Origin: Hyparrhenia diplandra | Lineage: Eukaryota; Streptophyta; Magnoliopsida; Poales; Poaceae | NCBI GenBank assembly: GCA_015847255.1 | Contig: JADLZK010010188.1 | Coordinates: forward strand, 1 to 64,000 | DNA length: 64,000 bases | Direction of reading: 5' to 3' | Shown here: positions 58,525-64,000 of the stretch, one piece after another | Numbering within the stretch: the stretch's first letter is position 1 | How the letters are laid out: the number at the start of each line of letters is the position of its first letter | Position numbers and translations under genes: made by a program | Notes under the pieces: generated by a model | What the model was told of the DNA's origin: nothing | The model's database searches: none | The model's input: only the letters and a program-made list of their open reading frames with translations

Positions 58525-59831
58525 GGGACCTGATGATTAGGGGATTCCAATTGGCCTCGCGTTTTTCAGATTCCAATTGGCTATTGGCATGCATCTGGCT
58601 GTAGGAAGAAAGTCTTTCATGTTTGTCTAGACGAAACCTGAGTGTTACAACAAGTGTTGGCATTTGGTCCTGTATTTCTATTGTTCTTGCCACTTTTTGT
58701 GTGAGGAACAGGTTGTGGCCTGTGAACATTTTTGAGGATTGTACTCCCACCCTACAGCATCGAGCAAATCCTCGATGATTTTTTGGGTAAGCCTTGGGAC
58801 CCAATAGTTTTGCCAAGCCTTGTAGTTTTAACAGTTGGTTTTAAATGTCAGGTGAAATTGTGTGATCTCATGTTGGAATACTAGGGGAATCTCACCCGCT
58901 GGCGTTGCTGCGGGAATTAAAAAATGCAATGATCATAAGGGAAATTTTCATGATATCATGTCTGCCTCGATAAAAATATATGAGCTTATTACAAAGAGTT
59001 GAAATAACATTAGTTTTTTGAGAAAAATGTCAGCTGCCTTGCCATTATAGTCACTACGAAGTATGTACATGGATTGGGCAATAGCAATGATAAGATTCAT
59101 AGTAGCTCACTTTAACCATGACTTTTATAGTTTCAGAATGTGCATAGCCCAAGCAGTGGGAAAAGAATCAAATACTCCATGTCTTTTTATTTATTGGTAT
59201 AATCTTGATGGAATCCCTCTTTGCATTTTTAATACAAAGAAATAATCTCAAGCTCTGAACACTGTTCCTCGTTCTATTGACCAGACCTGATTGTCAGGAA
59301 AAGGATGACATCCACTCAAAAAGTGTTGCTAGTTAACTTGATATCGGTGGCTACTTCTCCCATTATTTCTTTCTAAATAAGCCGGGCATGACCAAGCTGA
59401 ATCAAAGAAAAGGAACGTTACTTTGTCAAGGCAACATTGTACTTCAAAAATTGTAGAAGAATAATATCCAAACCACTGAAGGAAACATCTTAATTCGGAC
59501 AGGGGAGGCAATCTAACCTTGGCATTCTTCATAAGATGGACTCATTATAACTTCAGATTCAGATAATTCAGCCCTATATGATGTAAAAATGAATTATTTA
59601 AGGTACCAGAATAGGCAATAAAACCTTTTTCTTTAGCAGACCATGAAGGAAAAATTGCTAGTACACCTTCATATATTGTTTTGAAAAGTAGTCAGTACAG
59701 CTCCATATGTTCAGACAACAAAACCTTTTGCTTCATCTACACATACAGGAAAAATAGGTAGTCATGTTTGCTGCTAACACCTATTGTCAGCCACGCATTG
59801 AATCACCAAGATAAACTATAGAGAATTTAAT
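58525..59831. other. intergenic, no supported gene
   Basis: A minus-strand open frame at 59329-59532 (containing LPPLSELRCFLQWFG) is the only protein-like piece; I cannot assign it. The rest is AT-rich. Confidence 0.3.
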
Positions 59832-60506
59832 CACAGCCACAGCCCACAGGTATGTCTGGCGTGGCGCCTCTTTTGTTCCTCGTCATCCTCATTCTCTTGA
59901 AGGAGATCCTCTTCGGAGATATCAACCAGCTTATCTGCATCTTCACAGAAGATATTCAAGTTCAGTGTGCCGGTTTTAGCTAGACACTATTCTTACAGCT
60001 TCTTCCTTCTGTGCTGGCAACTGCATAGTGGTAATTAGTGGATCACAAATTAGAAATTGAGCAATCATTAAAACTGAGGAGGTCGATTACCATCCGATTC
60101 ACTCTTATATTGTACATCCTATAAACTTATAATGACAACATACAGAGAGTTTTCTAGGAACATGTTAAATCTATGATCCTAAGTCATTGAAGCATAATAA
60201 AATATCTATCAAAAATAAATATAGAGAGTTAAGGATAAAAAAACCTTACACAACAACACCGAAAATATTGAACAACAGGTACACACCGATGAATCATGGA
60301 AAAGGAAACCACTCTTTAAACAGGTTGACACCATGTGGTTACATGTGTAGGCGCTAATATAATTTTATGGACATAGATAATTTGAAAGAGAAAGAAATAT
60401 GAAATACCTCATTGCCCATACTGATTTTGAGCTGCTCATCCCCATCCCAGACCCAAAGCAAAAGACATGCTCCAGTGTTATTTCTATTGATGAGTTTGAA
60501 AGACAT
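59832..60506 (-). CDS. possible small unrecognised gene, partial exon set
   Basis: Three minus-strand pieces look like exons. The first, 60506-60408, starts at an ATG (MSFKLINRNNTGACLLL) and ends at a GTATTT donor with SMGNE. The second, about 60026-60003, is LPAQKEEA between CAG and GTAAGA. The last, ending at a stop at 59832, has an acidic tail (VDISEEDLLQENEDDEEQKR). The phase of the last junction is not settled, and two frames stay open there. It is not recognised and may be the 3' part of something larger or a remnant. Confidence 0.35.
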
Positions 60507-61170
60507 ATAGGCTGCTATTCAGCTAGTACAGTAGAAGTACTCATTCGGATGACAGATGATGAACATTTACCTTGATGTAATATGGCACTTGCAAGGATAT
60601 GAGGCTGCCTTCAGTCTCTACATGTTCTCAAAATAGCTCTCAAAGCATGAAAGGTAAGTAAATTTAATTTAGTGAAAAGGAATTTTAAAATATTTTCAAT
60701 AAACTTGTGATGCTGCAGGAAGTCAAAGTAATTATTTTTGAAATAGCTCATCTATTCTAAATAATGTGGTAGCTGGAATCAGTTAAAAGGAATAATGAAC
60801 GGGTACAACATAGAATAGAAGTACATGCTTATTGATTTGTTAATGAAACCCAAAAGGAAACTATGATGTACCATGTGTTCGAGCACTGCAGCACATGCAA
60901 GAAAAGACCATCAAATTGGATAATTGTTAGTCGGCATAAAGCATACCATCAGGAATGACAGGAAGAGGATTTCCACAATAGTTGCTTACACCCTTATTAT
61001 AACTGTCCATAAAGATGTATCGTGCTTCCTGCAACAAATCCCTCGCTGAAAATTAACACGCAATGCAGAAACATGAAAATTCTGTATTAAATGCTTGCGC
61101 GAATGGGTATGGAAAAAATATAAGCAGAAAGCCTTAAGTCTCACCAACAAATTGAACTGGGAAAACTGTG

Positions 61171-61314
61171 CACCTTTTGGCGATTGTTACATTCTTATCA
61201 GGGGAAGACTACTGCATTTGGAGTAATGTGACGGGTCTGATCACCTTTTGGCGATTGTTACATTCTTATCAGGGGAAGACACTACTGCATTTGGAGTAAT
61301 GTGACGGGTCTGAT
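61171..61314. repeat. 71/73-bp tandem duplication inside a PUR7 exon
   Basis: CACCTTTTGGCGATTGTTAC starts at 61171 and 61242, and each copy runs to ACGGGTCTGAT. The second copy has two extra bases (GACACTACTG against GACTACTG). On the minus strand this repeats the codons for TRHITPNAVV to DKNVTIAKR; neither unit length is a multiple of three. Confidence 0.95.
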
Positions 61315-61430
61315 TGAACCACCAAAGGCTTGTCTCATTAAGAAAATGAAATTACCCATACCACATCACAACAAACACCAGATTATTGAAACAGCAATTT
61401 CTCATCTTAAATTGCTTCCAGACTTCAGTA

Positions 61431-61688
61431 TGTGTTAGTATAATACATGTATACAGATTAAAAATAAAGAGGAGTATAATACATATATACAGATTAAAAA
61501 TAAAGAGGTAGATCCTCAATTGGCAAAATTCTGGACAATGCTGTGAGCACACACTTGTATGTGTTAGTATAATACATGTATACAGATTAAAAATAAAGAG
61601 GAGTATAATACATATATACAGATTAAAAATAAAGAGGTAGATCCTCAATTGGCAAAATTCTGGACAATGCTGTGAGCACACACTTGTG
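61431..61688. repeat. 129-bp tandem duplication with internal repeats
   Basis: TGTGTTAGTATAATACATGT begins at 61431 and 61560, and the two units are nearly identical. Inside each, AGTATAATACAT followed by ACAGATTAAAAATAAAGAGG occurs twice. It creates an open minus-strand frame of 118 residues, which I regard as artificial. Confidence 0.92.
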
Positions 61689-61775
61689 TTATTAATCATT
61701 TGTGACATTGAGCCATGATGTCAAAGTACTAATTCGAGTAGACTGATTCATGCACCTAGCGTTGACATTTATTTA

Positions 61776-61852
61776 CAGAAAATGCGCCTGAACAACTCCG
61801 TCAGAAAATGCACTGAACAACTCCCTCAGAAAATGCACTGAACAACTCCCTG
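61776..61852. repeat. 25-26-bp tandem repeat, three copies
   Basis: CAGAAAATGCRCTGAACAAC-type units start at 61776, 61802 and 61827, within the presumed intron of the PUR7-like gene. Confidence 0.85.
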
Positions 61853-62383
61853 GAGTCCGAGGAACGATGAAAGCTTACACAGTTGTATTTGAACAACAAA
61901 AACAGGAGAAGCAATTCAGTGCGGTGAGTTGACAACCCCTTAGTGTTATGACATTGTCATGTAAAATTGTCAAAAGACTGTGATAACTAACCTTGGATAA
62001 CGCTAAGATGGTGATCAACTGATCATACCTGCCCTTTAAATGGGATGGAAGCAAGTACGCGGTCGAAAGCGCTCTGCCTATCAGTGGTCACCAACACCAG
62101 GTGCTCCCCGCTCTCGTACACGTCCCTCACCTTGCCCTTGCAGCGAGGCGTAGTCCTGGTACCGCGAGGTCGAGTCGGGTCTCTCCGAGGCAGTTCCCCA
62201 TGGCGGAGCGTGCAGCGAGCAGCACGGCCTCGCGGTGGCCCGGGTCAGCGGCGAGAAGGAAGGGGCCGCCGCGGTGCTGCCGCCGCGAGGGGCAGGGTGC
62301 GGGGAAAGAACAGGACATAAAGAGGTGGGGAAGCGAGCAGGGGGTCGAGGAGGACGGGGCCCGGCGGAATGGTTTAGTCGGCT

Positions 62384-63250
62384 TCACTCTGCGGGCGGAG
62401 CGCGGGGAACATGGCAAAGGCGGCGAAGCGTTGGCGTCGTCGACCGCCTCGCGGTCCAGCCGCAGCGCGGCAGCCGCGGCGTCCTTGGCGTCGAGGGCCA
62501 CCTGCAGGCAGGCGTCGAAGGACCGCAGCAGCGCCAGGTTCTCGCGCACCTGGGCCTGGAGGTGAGCAGTGAGGGTCCCGTCCCGTCCCCGTCCGGCAAC
62601 GGCGAGGACGCGTCCGCCGGAGGCGGGGGCCACCCCTCGCGATCCGCTTGAGCTCCAACAGCCGGCGGAGGTGCGACACCGCGTCGGCGTCCGGCCGCCG
62701 CCGCATCCGGCAGGAATGACGCGTGGGCAGCCTGCAGGTGCAGGTACGCCGCCTGGAACGATGAGGCCGTGGCGAGCCGCGAGCACCGCAGCGATGGCGG
62801 CGTCCTGCCCGGAGGCCGCCGCCTTCCCCTCCCCACGTCCGCCACCACGCTAGGGTTAGGGTTCAGCGGGTCGGGCTTGAGCACGACCACCTGCCCGGCA
62901 AGGACCCCATCGGCCCCGGCGCTGGAGAGATGTTCCAATCGGTCGGCGGCATCCTCGTCCTCCTTGTCCTCGGCGAAGAACTCGATGGTCTTGGTCTTCA
63001 ACGCGAGCGCGAAGTTTTTATGGGGACATGCGACGTGGCGACGGTGGGGAGGTGAAGGCAAGGGGACAACGGGCAGGTGAGGCGGCGGTGGTGGGGAGAT
63101 CTCGTGGTGGGGAGGCGAGGAGCGGCGGCGGGCTTCAAGGCGTAGGGGAAGAGTCTTCGTGCGTACTGTACGTAGGAGAACCGGTGGGGTAGGAACGGAC
63201 GGACGGGTGCCGGGTGGGATGCTGATGTGGGCCGCGCTGACGTGGGCCAA
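62384..63250 (-). pseudogene. DUF641 (GIL1/IRKI-like) fragment upstream of PUR7
   Basis: Minus strand: ALKTKTIEFFAEDKEDEDAA (about 63010-62950), VLAGQVVVLKPDPLNPNPS, SSFQAAYLHLQAAHASFLPD (about 62765-62710), then in another frame DADAVSHLRRLLELKRIA and later QVRENLALLRSFDACLQ and LDAKDAAAAALR. These are in the order seen in plant GRAVITROPIC IN THE LIGHT 1-like DUF641 proteins. The family normally continues for several hundred more residues; here it stops at about 62400 and runs into the PUR7-like first exon. At least two frame changes are present. The upstream start is uncertain (63250 or a later Met). Confidence 0.72.
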
Positions 63251-63572
63251 TTGAATACCGAGAACTCCCCGGAATTCTTTAGTGGGGATCCTATATAGGA
63301 GTTATAGATAGATTATAGATTCTCAAGTCTAAATGATACGCTAAATTATCGAGCTACCATTAGAAATCTGATCATGTCATTGGGGACGACTATATATATT
63401 ATGCTTGTAAGATGGTGGTTTCTCCCTACCAAAACTACTTAAGACCCTACTGAAGAGAAACACACGGATTCTTAAACTTTTATTGTATTTTATAGCAAAA
63501 CACAGAGAACGACGGGAAATTGATAATGATGCATATATACTTGTTTGCTAACAGGCACAAACACAGACACAG
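63251..63572. other. spacer
   Basis: AT-rich spacer between the DUF641 fragment and the DUF295 stop. Nothing recognised. Confidence 0.4.
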
Positions 63573-64000
63573 TTATGGTTCCCAATCCTCGGAGCTGTGT
63601 CGGTAGCCCGTGACACACCAGGACAGACATTCATCAACACCTCGAGGTCCACAGTGAGTTAGCGGCATGCTGTTTCTACAAGGTTTGGCTGTTCCATCCA
63701 TGTCCATGTTGTCCATGAGATAAACTGGGCTGGTGTCCATGATACTTCTCAACATGCTGTCGAACCCTAAGTAGATTGTGTCGGCGCTGATGGACGGAAA
63801 CACTGAAGGCGAGACAGAAAGTGACATCTCTACGCCGATGAACACGGCGCGCCCATTGAGCCCACGAACGGGCAGCATCTTCCTGGCATCCAAGTCCACC
63901 CGATACACCCAGTGTTTCCTTGGGTTCCTGCTGCCATTGCATTCACGGTCCACAAGCATGAGCTCCCCACCATTGTCTACCAGGTGCACGGTGTCCATGA
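63573..64000 (-). CDS. DUF295 (KIB-type) protein, 3' part, cut by the window edge
   Basis: A minus-strand frame ending at 63573 has features of the DUF295 domain: ELMLVDRE, WVYRVDLDARKMLPVRGLNG, RAVFIGVEMSLSVSPSVFPS, then SADTIYLGFDS. This beta-propeller-like domain is found in large grass families, often with an N-terminal F-box. The first Met seen (63998) is probably internal, since the conserved domain normally starts well before this; the 5' part lies beyond the window. Confidence 0.85.
   Translation of the reverse strand, partial: MDTVHLVDNGGELMLVDRECNGSRNPRKHWVYRVDLDARKMLPVRGLNGRAVFIGVEMSLSVSPSVFPSISADTIYLGFDSMLRSIMDTSPVYLMDNMDMDGTAKPCRNSMPLTHCGPRGVDECLSWCVTGYRHSSEDWEP

Larger units (their letters stand above)
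60947..62316 (-). pseudogene. SAICAR synthetase (PUR7-like), partial and damaged
   Basis: Minus-strand exon 1 (about 62316-62029) has a transit-peptide-like start (MSCSFPAPCPSRRQ), then CLGETRLDLAVPGLRLAA, then GKVRDVYESGE and LVTTDRQSAFDRVLASIPFK. A second exon (about 61342-61145) carries ETSLWWFNQTRHITPNAVVS and DKNVTIAKR. A third (61028-60947) carries DTSLWTVYNKG-like sequence and NYCGN. SAICAR synthetase joins aspartate to CAIR in purine synthesis, in plastids in plants. Damage includes a frame change in exon 1 after LRLAA, no clear acceptor before ETSLWWF, an internal duplication of exon 2, and missing bases in exon 3. The C-terminal half of the enzyme was not found downstream. Exon 1 abuts a DUF641 fragment upstream. 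Confidence 0.78.

Noticed and set aside
61352..61708. 118-residue minus-strand protein with two repeats
   Set aside because: It is the translation of a recent 129-bp tandem duplication of AT-rich DNA, with no homologous exon context.

Overview
This window is nuclear DNA from a grass (Poaceae). It shows many-exon genes with GT-AG introns, Stowaway-type MITEs with CTCCCTCCGT ends, an Au-like tRNA-derived SINE, a CACTA transposon, FBD-type F-box genes, and a ribosomal-protein promoter with a telo-box and site II elements. Gene density is high (about a dozen genes in 64 kb). I cannot name the species from sequence alone.

Layout. 0.1-2.35 kb: decayed FAR1-related (MULE-transposase-derived) gene. 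3.8-5.5 kb: 60S ribosomal protein L15 (minus). 5.6-11 kb: MITE-rich intergenic DNA and a tandem repeat. 11.4-13.0 kb: F-box/FBD gene. 15.4-20.1 kb: RFT1, an ER N-glycosylation protein. 20.7-26.3 kb: two tandem copies of an unrecognised grass gene with a Tudor/Agenet-like core, separated by a 1.6-kb Mutator-like element carrying gene fragments. 26.8-39.1 kb: MSH4, the meiotic crossover MutS homologue (minus, 24 exons mapped). 40.5-41.6 kb: a PDRG1/prefoldin-like gene that appears to share a bidirectional promoter with MSH4. 41.8-57.8 kb: a tandem segmental duplication of a [WAT1-related transporter + F-box] unit. Copy 1 later gained a SINE; copy 2 gained a LINE-like piece and a 4.35-kb CACTA element. 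58.3 kb: inverted fragment of the same F-box gene. 59.8-62.3 kb: small unassigned exons and a damaged SAICAR synthetase gene (PUR7) fused head-on to a DUF641/GIL1-like fragment. 63.6 kb to the edge: DUF295 protein, cut by the window.

The most important cross-cutting observation is that almost every conserved gene carries 1-2-nt indels, mostly in homopolymer runs. Splice sites remain intact in RPL15, RFT1, MSH4, PDRG1 and the two duplicated F-box genes, and I found no unrelated nonsense substitutions in them. By hand I place roughly 25 such indels across RPL15, RFT1, MSH4, PDRG1, WAT1, the F-box genes and PUR7. The simplest reading is residual long-read assembly error, so most of these should not be called pseudogenes on this evidence. 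Real decay is visible elsewhere: FAR1 (substitution stop), WAT1 copy 2 (lost splice acceptors, missing exon 1) and PUR7 (internal exon duplication).

The most unusual pattern is in WAT1 copy 2 at about 48.1-49.1 kb. There, CAG triplets of copy 1 repeatedly read CGG or CG, while the flanking duplicated DNA is almost identical between copies.
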